DNA of 64,000 nt, taken from Stercorarius parasiticus (lineage: Eukaryota; Chordata; Aves; Charadriiformes; Stercorariidae). Below are positions 12,461-25,952 of the stretch, one piece after another. Position numbers and translations under genes: made by a program. Every line of letters begins with the position of its first letter. Position 1 is the stretch's first letter. The notes beneath the pieces are model-generated. The model saw only the letters and a list, made by a program, of their open reading frames with translations. It did not search any database and was not told the DNA's origin. The stretch is from the NCBI GenBank assembly GCA_013396915.1, contig VWZL01001290.1:388436-452435 (forward strand), written 5' to 3'.

Positions 12461-13325
12461 TTACAGAACAGCAGTTCCTTGAAATGTTTTCTTTAAACAA
12501 AAGAACATATAACAAATTCTAAATCCTATTAATTAATATTGCTTTTTCAAGTTCATAAGCATCTTCATATGCATTAGTCTTTGTTTTGTTGAATTTTAAG
12601 GAGACTTTTCCTCAAGTTCAGTGTTATCTATTTCTGTCCCTTGGCATGATATGACGTTTTGGAGGAGTTTTGTGTTAGTAAAGTAAAATTTTTTTCCTAT
12701 GTGTGAAGATTGCTTCTGTTTAGTTTCTGTATATATCAATAGTTGGACCATAGCACATAATTTGTTGTTCACTATGTTGGCTGTATTCATTACATTTATA
12801 CACTTTACATTGCATAAGCTATTATTATTATTACATGAATGAATGTGCATATGCTTATGTAGCCTATGTATTCAGTATATACTAATAACAGTTCCACCTT
12901 GTGCAAATATTAGATTCTCTCTTGGTAGACGGTGAGTTGCTCAGGTTATTTCTTTATTCTGAAAATGTGATTGAAAGAAAAATGTGCAAGAAATGTTTGT
13001 GGTTTGTTTGGGAGTTTTGTTAACTTGATTAAGTACATAGGTTATATGATACACGATCCTTGCTTTCATGACTATAATTCTGTGAATTGCCTAATGGCAT
13101 AAATACTCTGCCGGGGAGAAATTTTAATTATGGTTTAGATGTGGGAGTTTTTCCACTTTGGGAAACTCAGAATTATTCCTCCTCTTCATGAATAAAAACT
13201 AGGAAGCGGGTGATCTGTGTGCTCATTTTAATAATGGGCCAACAATCAAACAAGATTTCTGTTATTCACTGGGATTTACCTTACAGAGAAGGATTTCCCC
13301 TGTAGGACAGTTTGCTTAGTCCACT

Positions 13326-13352
13326 TATTATTAAAATTTTGTTTTAATAATA
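13326..13352. repeat. Perfect 11-bp inverted repeat
   Basis: TATTATTAAAA and TTTTAATAATA are separated by the 5-base spacer TTTTG. It lies about 620 bp upstream of the CR1 and has no visible link to it. Confidence 0.85.
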
Positions 13353-13969
13353 TACGAAATACCATTTTATATCATGCTTAAGATGTAACCTCAAAAGAAT
13401 TCTATCTAAGAAATATATTCTGAACACTTTTTAATGGATATGTTTTTTCATATTACTCAACTAATAATATTTATGTCTCCTTAGATATTTTCTTCTATAG
13501 CTCTACATTTAGAATTTCTCATTAATTTCCTTCTAAACTTCTGTTTCACTCATTCCCATGAAAGGTCATTACAATATTCCCTAACGTACCCTTAATGTGT
13601 ACTGCAGAGCAATATACCACAGAGACAAGTTTTTGTGTGGAGTTGTTATAATTGGTTCTGATATAAAGTTTTAGCCCAGAAGTAATTCTTCACTAAAGAA
13701 TCCTATGTTGATTTTTCTTGTTGCCAACGTCTTTGTCATTCTAACCAATTTGCCAGCTGTAGAAGAGCTGACAATAGAAAAGATGCTTTACCACATTTTC
13801 ATTGGCAACATGCTACCGTGATGATGTACTATGATAGATGAATTACATCACAGTGCAACTACACAAAAAATAATCTCCACATGGCCTATATTGAGCCTAA
13901 TGTAGGTTTAGAAAAAAATATAAAATGAGTAAAGGTTAGCATCAGAATGCATATCCAAGTAATTTCTTT

Positions 13970-16512
13970 CAGAAAGGAACAAAGGTAATAAGGAAGACTT
14001 CAAGAACTGTCAAAAGTGACATTATAGTGGGTGTCTGCTATAGTCCATCTGAGCAGGAAGAACAAAAGTGGATGAAGCCTTCTATAGACAGATGGGAGGA
14101 GCTTCACATTCGCAGGCCTTGGTTCTCATGGGGGACTTCAACCACCCAGATGTCTGCTGGAGGGATAACATAGCAGGTTATAAGCAATCCAGGAGGCTCC
14201 TGGAGTGCTTTGGTAGCAAATGGTAGCAGAGCCAATGAGAGGTACTCTGCTGGACCTCATATACCAACAAGGAGGGGTTCACTGGGGATGTGAAGCTCAA
14301 GGGCAGCCTTGGCTCCAGTGACCATGGTAGAGTTCAGAATCCTGAGGGCATGGAGGAGGGTGAGAAGGAAGCTCACAACACTTGCCTTCAGGAGAGCTAA
14401 CTTTGGCCTCTTCAAAGATCTGCTCAGAAGAGTCCCATGGGATAAGGCCCTGGAGAGAAGAGGGTCCAAGAAAGCTGGCTAATATTTATGGATCACTTCC
14501 TCCAAGCACAAGAGAGTTCCATCCCAACAACATGAAGTCAGGCAAAAATGCCAGGAGCCCTGTATGGATTAACAAAGAGCTGCTGTCCAAACCCAAACAC
14601 AAAAAGGAAGTGTAAAAAGGGTGGAAGCAATGACAGGTAGCCTGAGAGGAATACAGAAACGTTGTCTGAACATCCAGGAATGAAGTCAGGAAAGCCAAAG
14701 CCCAGATGGAATTTAATCTGTCCAGGGATGTCAAAGACAGCAAGAAGGGCCTCTGTAAGTACCTAACTGACAAAAGATAGACCAGGGAAAATGTGGACCC
14801 ATTGTCAACAACAGGGGATCTGGTGACACAGGACATGGAAAAGACTGAGGTACTGAATGCCTTCTTTGCCTCAGACTTTACTAGCAAGACCAGCCTTCAG
14901 GAATCGCAGGTCCCAGAGACAAAGTAGAAAGGCTGGAGCAAGCTAAATGTACCCTTGGTGGAAGAGGATCAGGTCAGGGAATACTTAAGCAAACTGTGCA
15001 TACATCAGTCCATGGAGCCTGCTGGGATGCACCCACAAACGCTGAGAGAGCTGTCAGATGTCATTGCGAGACCACTCTTGATAATCATTGATCAATCATG
15101 GCAGCTGGAAGAAGTACCCAAAGTCTGGAAAAATGCAGATGTCACTCCCATCTTCAAGAAGGGCAAGAATGAGGATCAGGGAACTACAGGCTGACGAGAC
15201 TCACCGTGATCCCTGGGAACAGGATGGAGCAGCTAATCCTGGAAACAATTTCCAGGCACATTAAGGACAAGAAAATCATTAACTATAGTCAGCATGGCTT
15301 CACCAAGGGTAAGTCATGCTTGACCAACTTCATAATCTTCTATGATGGATTAACTGACCTGATAGATGAGAGCAGAGCACGGAATGTTGTCTACGTGCAC
15401 TTCAGTAAGGCCTTTCACACTGTCTCCCTCAAGATCCTCATAAAGAAGCTGCTGATCTATGGGCTGGATGAGCAGACAGTGAGGCAGCTTGAAAACTGTC
15501 TGAATGGCCAGACCCAGAGAGTGATGATAAGCCTACTTGGAGGCCAGTGACTAGCTGTGTACCCCAGGGATCAAGACTGGGTCTGATCCTATTTAACATA
15601 TTCATTAATGATCTGGATGATGGGGCAGAGTGTACCCTCAGTAAAGAAGAGAACCCTCAAACTAGGAGGAGTGGCTGATACACAGAAGGTCATGCTGTTG
15701 TCCAGAGGGACCTCAGCAGGCTGGAGAAATGGGCTGACAGGAACATTATGAAGTTCAACAAGAAGTACAAAGTCCTGCACCTGTGGAGGAACAACCCCAT
15801 GCACCCACATATGCTGGAGGACACCCAGGTGGAAAGCAGCTTTGCAGAAAAGGACCTAGGGTCCTGGGAGACACCAGGTTGACCATGAGCCAACAATATA
15901 TCATTGGGGAAAAGGAGTCTAATGGTATCCTGGCTGCATTGCCAGCAGATTGAGGGAGGTGATAGATATTTCCCCTCTACTCGGCACTGGTGAGGCCGCA
16001 TCTGCAGTACTGTGTCCAGTTCTGGGCTCCTCAGTGCAAGAGAACCATGCACATGCTGGAGAGAGTCCAACCGAGGGCCACAAAGATGATGAAGGGACTC
16101 TCCTATGAGAGTCCCAGCTGAGACAGCTGGAACTGTTTAGCCTGGAAAAGAGAAGGCTCAGGGTGGGTCGTGTTAATGTGTATAAATTACCTCAAGGGGA
16201 GGGTGCATAGGGGGCAGAACCAGGCTCTCTTCATTGGTGCCCAGTCATAAGACCAGAGGCAATGGGCACAAACTGAAACACAGGTGGTGCTGCCTGAACA
16301 TCGGGAAACACTTTTTTACTGTAAGGGTGACCGAGCACTGGCACAGCTTGCCCAGACAGGTTGTGGAGTCGCCAATGTTGGAGATATTCAAAAGCCATCT
16401 GGACACAGTCCTGGGCAATTAGCTGAAGGTGGCCCTGCTTGAGCAGGGAGGTTGGAGCAGATGTCCTCCACAGGTCTTTTCTACCCCAACGGTTCTGTGA
16501 GTGTGTGATACT
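13970..16512 (+). mobile_element. CR1 LINE, 5'-truncated, about 2.5 kb
   Basis: Plus-strand remnant of an avian CR1 non-LTR retrotransposon. In order it holds the C-terminal half of the endonuclease domain, a linker, the reverse transcriptase, the ORF2 C-terminus and a short 3' end. The endonuclease part includes a 'G-V-C-Y-S-P' segment near 14030, M-G-D-F-N-H-P-D near 14130 and S-S-D-H-G near 14310. The ORF2 C-terminus includes a K-H-F-F-T-V-R-V-T-E-H-W motif near 16305. The sequence closes with GGTTCTGTGAGTGTGTGATACTG, a decayed form of the octamer-type tail typical of CR1. The 5' end is missing, as usual for CR1, and no target-site duplication is evident. It sits in the sense direction of the host gene. 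Confidence 0.93.
13990..16422 (+). pseudogene. Broken CR1 ORF2 (endonuclease / reverse transcriptase)
   Basis: The reading frame is split into pieces. The clearest open segments are about 14382-14615, 14955-15194, 15206-15550 and 16234-16422, separated by stops and frameshifts. RT motif A reads H-F-S-K-A-F-H-T-V near 15400, with His where the family has the catalytic Asp (normally D-F-S-K-A-F-D). The F-A-D-D catalytic box that should follow T-L-S-K near 15640 is replaced by charged, unrelated residues. The N-terminal RT segment (E-E-D-Q-V-R-E-Y-L-S-K-L, then a P-A-G-M-H-P-Q-T-L-R-E-L motif, 14960-15055) is well kept. The enzyme must be inactive. Several antisense open frames over this region are shadows. 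Confidence 0.9.
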
Positions 16513-19500
16513 GATTAAACTGCTAGGAAGAGAAGAACTATCTCTAACTTGGCTTGGGTTCATTTTATATACATCCCCAAAATGTGACTGTCTTGAAACA
16601 TCTACTACTACTAGAAATTTTAATTGTGCAGTTCTGGGATAGGAACAGTCATAGATGAAAAATTAATGTAGCTAGCCATAATATACATACAATCAGGGTT
16701 TTACAAACTCACATCAGGTACAGTATTTCCTTATCAGGAGCCACCTTTTTCACCTATTCTAAACTAATGCCTGCAAGTTTTTTAACTCACTTAGTGGCCT
16801 TATAAAAGTTGCAATATATATTCTTATGTCAAGAAAATAACTGTTTGAACAATTCATATCAAAGTGATTAATGAAAATCAAGAATTGTTCTAAGTACCTG
16901 TTTCCTGATTGCAAAGTGTGCAAGCACTCTGTACACATGGGAGCTCAATCCAGGCATTCATGTGGCTACAAAAGAAAATACTGTTGCTCAGTCCCTGTAA
17001 AATCTACAGGGGAAATAAAAAAAAATATATCAATTCTTACTTTAGCTAGGGATGACCAGTTTTTGAGTGAAGAAATGCTGGTTTTTTTGATTGTAAAATT
17101 TCTTGTAATTAGTTTCATTGTCAGTATCTGTAACTACTAATTAATCAGAATAACATTCAACATTAGCATTGAAATTATTGTAGACTAGTAAAGGAGAAAA
17201 TTAATTCACTGAAAAAATATAAAGATATCTATTTTGTTCACTCACAGTCACAGATAGCTGTGATTAAATTTTAATTTGATGTCAAATTAAACACTCGGTT
17301 ACAGCATGCTGACTTCTAGGGTACAGCTCCACTCACTTCAGCGGAATTTCCTGTTTAAACGAGCAGGAAGTTTTTTCTTGTACCATTCTAAAGGTTTCCA
17401 AAGGCAGGTTCAGCTCAGTTCACATCCACAAAATGAATCTCAGTAGTAGCCAAGAAAATCTTACGTTGACTGGCTAAAGAACTATACAACGGAGTGATTT
17501 TGAATATTGTTACTCTATTTTTAATTGTGTACAGAGTGTCTTCTCCGTTTTTAGCTGCTAACTCTGAAGAACACTTCATACCAAATTGTCTTCAGCCACC
17601 TGTGTTAAAGTCATAGCATCACTATACATTCCTCAGTTTTGTATGAAGGCAGAGTAAGAACACAAAAATACCGCTAGCTTTGCATGCAGTCCTGTTAATT
17701 TTGGTGTTGTACTAGTCTGGGAAGGCACAAATATCCAACTACAGAGTCAGAGCCTGAGTGAATATCTCAGATGGGCAGAATATGCAGTCATATGTCATCA
17801 CTCTTTAGTAAGTATTATAAAGGACAAATATATTTACACAGCAGAGATTGTGAAAATGTAGATAGCTGCCAATTCACCATACAATACAAAACCAGTAGAA
17901 AAGTTCTAGGAAGCATTGTCTAAAAACAATATCGTTTTCATGGACAAAAAATGTGACTTCTCCTCCTTTGAGTCTCCTGCTCATGTTATCCATGGGATCA
18001 TCACCTCTGTACAACTGCCATCCAGTTGGAAAATTACTTCTGCCATTCAACCACTGCACAGCATTTTTACTCACTGTCAGCTCAGCTAATCCTATTGTAT
18101 TAATGGGTCTAACAGACCAGTTTTGCTGAAAGGATGATTGGACACGGATTTGATTTCTTCTAATAGTAACTGGGGCCTGATTTTACAGCCTCTTGTATAG
18201 GCATAATTGACCACACAAAGCAGCGCAACAAGGAATCAGATTTACTGGGCTAGTTTACACTCTCATGTACACCAAAACAAGCACAAATAATTCTGAAAAA
18301 TCTTTATTTTTGATTTCACAACTGTTCCTTAAAGAAGTTGTTGAAGTAAGTTATTTTATGAATTTTTTAAATTAATTACAAAACAGATATTCTTAAAATA
18401 GAAATACCTGTGTCACCCTGCATCACTTTTATAGAACATAATCTGTTCTTGCCATTACTCTCTGCCAGCCAGAATAGTTAATTCTGTATAAAAGGTTTTG
18501 ATGGGAATATCCTGAAAATATATTTTCATGCCATGTACCCAGCAGGGCTAAATTGGAGAAAATCCAAAGGAATAATAATAGTGCTTGGAAGAAAAGTGGC
18601 ATTATGGTAGGATGTACAGGCCTTGTAAAGCGGACCATATGCGGTCAGTCCTTCATTCTAGTTAGTCTATCCGTTCTCCATGATAGGAAATAAGACCTCT
18701 GGTGATTACAAGGAAGATGTCTAAAAGGACAAATCAAAGTAGAGTGTGCCTATCCCAGAGATTTTCAATGGAAATCAAATGTTTCCAATCCAGAGAAATA
18801 GTCCCAGAGGCTAAATGGAAAAGAGTAGCAGTTCTTAAAGACTATATCTAGTTACTGAGTGAAATACATAGATTTACATTGTGTTTCCTTTTCAGTTTAT
18901 ACATGGAAATTAAAACACTGGGGAGGGACCGTGGTTCTTTGACTCACCTTCACTTATGCGAATGACTTATTTCTCCTTTCATTATCTCTATTATTAATAT
19001 TACTAAATTCAATTATTAAAAAACCTTTGATTCCACCTTTGATTCTTGGTTGTGGTTACTGCAGCCATGACACAGATGCAAGCACACTTGTCCCAGTGAC
19101 TGATGAAAAATTTCTTTAAAGAATTGACATATTGCAAGCAGGACTGAAGTTTAGTACATCTGAGACCAGCCAGGCCCATTTTGGAGAAAATGAATTAAAT
19201 TTAACGATGTGGCAAAATAAGGCCAAAGTCAAATTTCTAGGGATTGTAATATAATTAAAAAGCAGTCATTTTTATATTTACATCATGATCTCTCCCCTGA
19301 GTCAGTCCAAGTTTATTTAGAAATATGGTAAAAATAACTAAAAGAAGAGAACAAGTAAATTTCCAATCATGTCAGTTCTAGGAAGTAGTTGAGAAAAAGG
19401 AGATACAAGTATCAAAGATGTGTTTATTTGTTAACTACTGTGGCTCCAAAGAAGCACAAGTCTATTCAAATGTGCAATATCTAAAAATGTGTAACAATAA

Positions 19501-21862
19501 ACTAATCATAGATTAATAGCATTAAACTAAGGCAGTGTTGAATGATCTCACGTTTGATACACTTCTGATGATAAATGATAGGAAAGTGATAAAGCTGCAT
19601 AGAAATAAAACAGCACAAAAAATTGTTGCCACAGAAAGAGTATTGATTTAATTATGTCTAGATTTTTATTGTGTTTGTCATCTGCAGCAACTGGAGAGGG
19701 AATTAGAAAATATTACAGGGTGTAGAAGTAAATTGGGGCTGGGGTATTTTCCCATTGGGAACAATAGTAATGATTTGTCTAACGAATTTTTTTTTCACCC
19801 ATTATATTTGAATTCGTAATGGGAAACATTTCTCAGTGAGCTCCTTGTGCAAATGGTGCAGACATTGGTTCTGATAAAACAATTTATTTGAACATTTTTG
19901 TGTTTAACAGAGTGTCAAAGTATTTTCTGCTGTTTATGCTTGGTTTCTGTTCTCATTTGGCTGGAGAAAATGCATAGATTCATACAAATTATGGCCAGAA
20001 TGTATTGCTATGAAAATATTTACCTGACCTCCTAAATGGCAAAAGGCAGAATTTCTTCCAGTAATTCCTATAATACAGCCCCAAAGCAATGATTGATATA
20101 CAGTTTCTGTTAGACAAAGGCTCTGTCTTAAGACTTCAGGGAAGAATTTCCCAGTATTCCCAATGATTATTTTGTAATTTTTGAAAATTTTCATCTTATT
20201 TTCAGTTTGAACTTTTCTGACTCTCGATACCAGCATTTGTCTGGTTGAAAGGACTTCCAGGTATCAAGAATCTTTCTCCCGACATTGATAGATACAGACT
20301 GGGTTCAAGACAGCTCTTAACCTCATCTTTGATTCAATAGATTGAGCATCTTAAAGCTTTCATTGTAAGACACGATTGCTGAGTTTTCTTAGGTTTTTAT
20401 TGCAATGGATGACTGTGGAAAAGCGGTTTTTTTCCTCAAACCTCTTTCATTTTTTACTTCCTTTTAAATTTATGAGCACTGGAACTAAACATAGTAATGG
20501 TTTTAGTTATGCCACAAAAAGTAATGCCATTCTCTATTTCTGTTTGGTTTTTTTTTTGCTTGTGCATTCAAGGCTTGCACTGCCCTCCTTATTTGCTGCT
20601 TCACGCTAGGAGCTCATCTACAGTAGCTTAAGTAAAATGATCTTGTCATTTCATTCTCAGTGCACTTGGGACACATAGCACTGTCTAGAAAAGGTGGCCT
20701 TACCTAGAGTAAATTCATGGATGTTAGTAGAATTTACAGACGTGTACTGAATTTGGGCTGGTGGCCCTGTCTTGTACAAAACTGGCAGAAAGATCTAATT
20801 GTACCCTAAGATCCTCATTTGGCAGAAAGCCTCATCCTCATTTTTGGTCAAGACAGGTCATCTGTGCTCCTGACAGTATCGCACCTTTCTCCTGAGTATT
20901 GTACAGGGCATTCCAGAAAAGAAGGGATCTTTTTTCGATCTTGTAGATAGAAAATGGAGGTAGAATGGAACCAAACTCACCCTATTCTGAAATTTCTCCC
21001 TTCCACCAAAAAAATCAATAGAGCCGCTGTTATATTATATTTCAACCCACTGCACTGGGAAGTCTCTGAATGGGTCCACCCAAAGTTGCATGAAGTCTGG
21101 GAGAGACTGTGCATTGACTTCAGACCTAATGGGGCCATGTGGAAATGTAGGAACTCCTGGGCACTCCTCCCTAGATTCTGCAGATTTTGCGGATGAATCC
21201 CAAATTTTGTTCCATGAAGCCCAGCAGTAGGAAATGCTGCTTCCCTACTTACTCAGTATTCAAGCTGAGAAGGCTGCAACAGACTCAGGGTTCTGTACTA
21301 GGTATCTTTATAATACATTTCTAATTATTCATAATTACAGTCAATAATTACAATCAATATTTACAGTGGTTTTCAAAAGTACATTTCAAAAAAATGCAGA
21401 TAGTCCTAATGGAATTTGTCAAATACACAGCAGTTGAAAAGACCAATGCTCATAGCCACAGATTTTCAATGCATTGCTTTAGTTCATCATTTTTGAGCCT
21501 ATGACTGTTCATGCTTTATAACATACCTTATAAGATACATCATGTTTTCATATCCTTTCCAAGTATTTTCTTTTGAACTACCTGTTAAATAAAACAATTT
21601 CTCTAACAGTTAAACTGATGGGACAGGCTAAGTTACAGTCTCCAAGAGGTGCTGGGTGCAGCCACCTCTTGAAATGACATTTTCCGGTACAGTATTTTTA
21701 GGTAGATACATTTACAGAGAAGTATACCTATGCATTATTCTTTGAGAAACCAAACTTTAAATATCTTAAATTTCTAGCCATTGTTTTTATTGCAAGACAC
21801 CTGGATAAAAATAAGCTTTATTTCAGGCTATTTCCCCACTACTCGTACCTCTGAAATATCTT

Positions 21863-21895
21863 ATGAAATTTCATAAAATTCTCATGAAATTTCAT
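21863..21895. repeat. Two copies of a 12-bp palindrome, 21 bp apart
   Basis: ATGAAATTTCAT, a perfect palindrome, occurs at 21863-21874 and 21884-21895, each followed by AAA. The unit is part of a roughly 21-bp imperfect tandem duplication. Confidence 0.85.
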
Positions 21896-22242
21896 AAACT
21901 ATGTCTGTGGTATGTTATACCCTTCATTGTTGCCAAATGTGATTTTGAACTATAATTTTGATGAGAAAAAAAAACCCTATTAAAATGCCACTTCTAATAT
22001 GCTATTTCTTATTAACGTTATTTCTAGAATGCTATTTCTGTAACTTCAAAATACTAATGCACTGTTTCATCTGTTTACCATGAAAATACTGTTCTTATAT
22101 AGTTGTCAGGACAAATATTGTGCTCTGTGTGTGGCTAAGGTGTAAATATTCAAGCAGAAGAAAAAAACGTAATAGCAGAAATAACCACAAAATATATAAA
22201 CAGTCACTTATTTTTTAAAAAAATCAAGGTTTCTATGAAGTA

Positions 22243-22274
22243 TTAATATGATTAATTTCCATTAATCATATTAA
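22243..22274. repeat. Perfect 14-bp inverted repeat with 4-base loop
   Basis: TTAATATGATTAAT (22243-22256) and its exact complement ATTAATCATATTAA (22261-22274) flank TTCC. This is the strongest simple hairpin in the window. It contains ATTAAT homeodomain-like cores, but nothing shows a regulatory role. Confidence 0.9.
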
Positions 22275-22390
22275 AATGATTCTTGAATTAATAAAAACAT
22301 CCTGTAAAAACATGATTCCCATTATTATCTCACTGAATCATAGTAATATGCTAAAATAGAATTGGTTGGGCTTTTGCTGCAAAAAATATG

Positions 22391-22590
22391 GAGCAGATTC
22401 TGCTCTCAGCTCAGTAGGGATACCCTGCGACAATTCATCTGAAGATAATAAGCCAGATTCACAGCCTGTGTAAGTTGTGTAGTTCTACTGATTTCAACTG
22501 CGTCACACCAGATTTAAATCAACTGAATATTTGGCTGGATATGTGTAGTCAACAGATTACACCAGTAGCCCTGAGAGCAGAATTTGGCCA
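22391..22590. repeat. Old palindromic interspersed repeat (MITE-like)
   Basis: The ends are inverted copies of each other: GCAGATTCTGCTCTCAG at 22393-22409 and CTGAGAGCAGAATTTGG at 22571-22587 pair at 15 of 17 positions. Inside are degenerate 'ACTGATTTCAACTG' and 'ACACCAG' blocks. This resembles the short palindromic repeat of amniote genomes whose arms read 'AGATTCTG..TCAGTTACAC' and 'GTGTAA..GAGAGCAGAATCTGGCC'. The structure suggests a non-autonomous DNA transposon relic. The family name is not certain. Confidence 0.6.
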
Positions 22591-23116
22591 AAGGAATTAG
22601 GTTGTAAACACAGAAATTAGCAGCGCAATTTAGTATCATTGGTGGTGGGGGTGGGGGAAGGGCTAGGAAATAAGCATTTGCAGTGGATGAAGACCTGTGT
22701 AGTTCTTCAAGTGAGTATCTTGGTGCAATGTGAACACAGAGCACTTTTCACATCTGCTAGAAGTCAGAGTGCTGAAGGGAAAGTTACCTGTCTGGCCAGT
22801 TGAGTAGTTGCTACAGTGGAGGCTGTAAGGCTGTTCTGCTCCTCTGCTGTGGCACTGACAGTCCCTTTTAGCCCCTTGTCTTATACCTGGGCTGTGCATT
22901 GGCGAAAGTCATTGGTACGATCAGCTCTTGCAGAAAAGGCTGAGACGTTCTCTGCAGCTAGGAGATGGCACTTTGGGTCTTGAAAGCCCCTGGTTCCACT
23001 GATACCAACAGAGCTACTCAGTAGACAATAAGGTCCTCCGGGGTGGATGGATGTAAATGTGGGTACATTCAGGCTATGGGTGGCTGAATCATCAGCAATG
23101 ACAGAAATGTGTAATC

Positions 23117-23211
23117 GGCTCCAGGTACATAAATTTTACACCAGTGATGTAAAAAAATGATACAAATACAGTTACTCCTGATTTAAATGAGGAAAATTTT
23201 GTTCCCTCCAA
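23117..23211. repeat. Possible second relic of the palindromic repeat
   Basis: The segments TTTTACACCAGTGATGTAAA and AGTTACTCCTGATTTAAATG match the internal and arm blocks expected of the family seen at 22391-22590. They are more diverged and lack clean ends. They lie about 530 bp after that copy. Confidence 0.4.
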
Positions 23212-25952
23212 ACTGCAAAATTAAGATGTTGATAGTATACAGGGTTTTCAAAGAGTTTCCCCTTTTTTATTTTTTTAAGAGTGACTGGAGTAAGCGAAAT
23301 GAATAGAAAGCAAAGTTAAAATTTGGGTCTTCTGGCTTCTTAGTCTCTGCTTAGAAGAATAGGCCATGCCAAGAAAATGGGAATCAGGAAAGTCAAGCAA
23401 AGTGTTAGTGATCTGGAAATATATCAGCCATCACAAAGAAAACCCACCTTAAATAAATAATAGTGCTCAACGCGAATCTAACGTAAAAACCCTGTAAACT
23501 ACCATAGAGAAGCTGAAATATTTTTTTTCTTAGATTGCAAAACCATTTTAGGTGGTTTAACTTACCATGACAAAAACATGTGGAGGAATGAATTTTCATT
23601 GTTGTTTACTCATGCATAGGGGTTTGGCTACATACACTGTTTTATTCATAGAGCAGGAATTCAACACTTCCAATTTTATTTAATTCAAAATGTTTTGACA
23701 GTTTAATTTACTACCACTTAAAAGTTTACTGAATCAGACATTTAGGGAAAGCTGCTCAGCTAGTGTGAGTCTTTCTGGTGACAGAGTCATCAAAAAACAC
23801 ATACCAGCCACTACTAAGAATAGAGCCCATGCTATAAAACAAAATATGTTAAACCCTGTGAACCAGATGAGTTTAACCATCTGACGCTGCCCGTGATGTC
23901 ATTGTCAGAACTCTCCCTTTGACTGACATCATCAGCAACAGAACGGACCTTTTAGCAAGTTCACATGTTGGTTTTAAGTCATCGTGTTAAGCTAAATATG
24001 GCCACCAAAAAGGACGTCATTGCAGTATTGGTATTGCAATATACCAACACTGCAGTAACCAGGACTAGAGGAAGGAAGTTATCCTACAATTGAAATAACA
24101 AATTTATTTTTCATTAAGTTTGGAGATTTTTGTACTTAAAGAAAGGAAATTACTATATGAAATTAAAGGAAGAAGGCTCTTCCAGAAAAGATTAGCTGTA
24201 AGTAACTATTTCTAATAGCCCAAATATCACTGTAATTTACACTGCATATAGAGCATAATATCTTTATCTTGTGAAATTGGGTTTCATTTTCTCAGTGAAC
24301 TTTATTGGATTTGTTGATCTTCAGCTATTTACTAACAACAGGCATACTGCTTTTCATATTTTATTTTTTCTTTTCAGCCTCTTACTTTCCTAAATGCATG
24401 AAACAGTATGTACCCTTTGCACTTTCATAACAAACTAAAATTTCAGGCAGTGAGATTTTAGAAGTCTAAATTTAGAGTGTGTGCATGGAAAAGGTGATTT
24501 ATGATATCTTAAGCCAAATACCTTTATTTGGTGTGACCTATGAGTATTACAACTAAAAACTAAGAAACTTAAGTCCTTAGTATTCATTGTTTATAGTAGC
24601 TATTATTTTTTAAGTGGTAAACTTTTCAAATTATTTATTGGAATAATGTCTAGTTATGATTAGTTTTTTCAGTATTTTGTGGCATTAATTTACAAAGGCT
24701 TTTCATTCTGAAAGTGACACATTCTGGCAGGAAATCTCTATGCTTAAGAGATATCATTGAGCACAGTTCTGTGTAACTCGGTTTATTGACTCCTGGATTA
24801 AAATATATCCAAATTAGTTTAGATCACGTTTCTTAATGGTCACATGAAAAGGTATTTTCACAGAAGAAGACTCTGTGAGAACTAACCTGTAATAACAGAA
24901 CTGGGCTTCAATTTGCAATTGCCTCTGAGTGCTCGATCCCCAGGAGATGTTGGTGGAGACGGCACAAACTGCAGGAAGACATCTCCCAAGCAGTCAGACT
25001 GCTGTGTTGTCACCCTTCCCCATTTCTTTGTTGGTTTCACACAGTCCATCTCCTTGACTTCCGTGTTGTTTTTCCTTTGTTATTTTACCTTTCCCTTTTT
25101 CTCTCTCCCCTGAGATATCTTTGTACTCTGTCCTGTTCTCTCCTCAGTAAAAATCATATTGGGCAACAGAGACATCACCCTCAAAATCACCTACTTAGTG
25201 GAGGAGCTGAGGACTATAGAGGCTAGCATGAGTACTAGGACACTAGTACTTTGGGGGAACCTTCTTTCCTGTGTCCCATATTGATGTTGTGTTGGGGATA
25301 AAAGGCCAAATTACTGCTTGTTTATAGCAGCCTTTACTTAGGCAAAATGCCTTTTGATCTAACCCAGGGGCAGAACCCATGCCTGACATTGTTGTGGCTT
25401 TTGCTAGCTGTACCAGGCAGAGAACTGATTGATTTTTTAAGATGTGCATGTTTCTGATGCTGACAAATGCTGTGGGACATGATCCTGCAATTCTGAGTTA
25501 TTAAACCCGCTTTAAGTGACAGTTTTTTCACACTGGATTCAGAGATCTGACCGAATGACCAGAGTGAGTGCAGGATCAGCCACACTACGTGTGGTAGCAT
25601 CTTCACAGCATATTCTAAAATTTAAGTTATCTTGTTCAATCTGTTTAAAATCATCTACTTCATACAGGTCACAAAGGAAAATTCAGAATGGAGAAGTAGA
25701 AGCCAATGAATTTAGAATCCCTATCACAAATGACTGATGGCTTTATATAGTTATAAAAGTCTTACAAGGACATCCTCTGATTAATGACTAATAATAATTG
25801 AACTTACAAAGAGCTGCAGTAAATCCTGTACAATTTTTGCACTTTGGAAACAGTATTGTTTTATTTCATATCACGTAAATTTTGTTAAATAGAGGAAACA
25901 CTGCTTCCCTGGTGCTTTTGTTTTTCCCTCTGGATTGTAGCAATGGAGCACT

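Noticed and set aside
14486..16563. Antisense open frames of 110-133 codons across the CR1
   Set aside because: They are shadows of the well-conserved, GC-richer CR1 ORF2 on the opposite strand.
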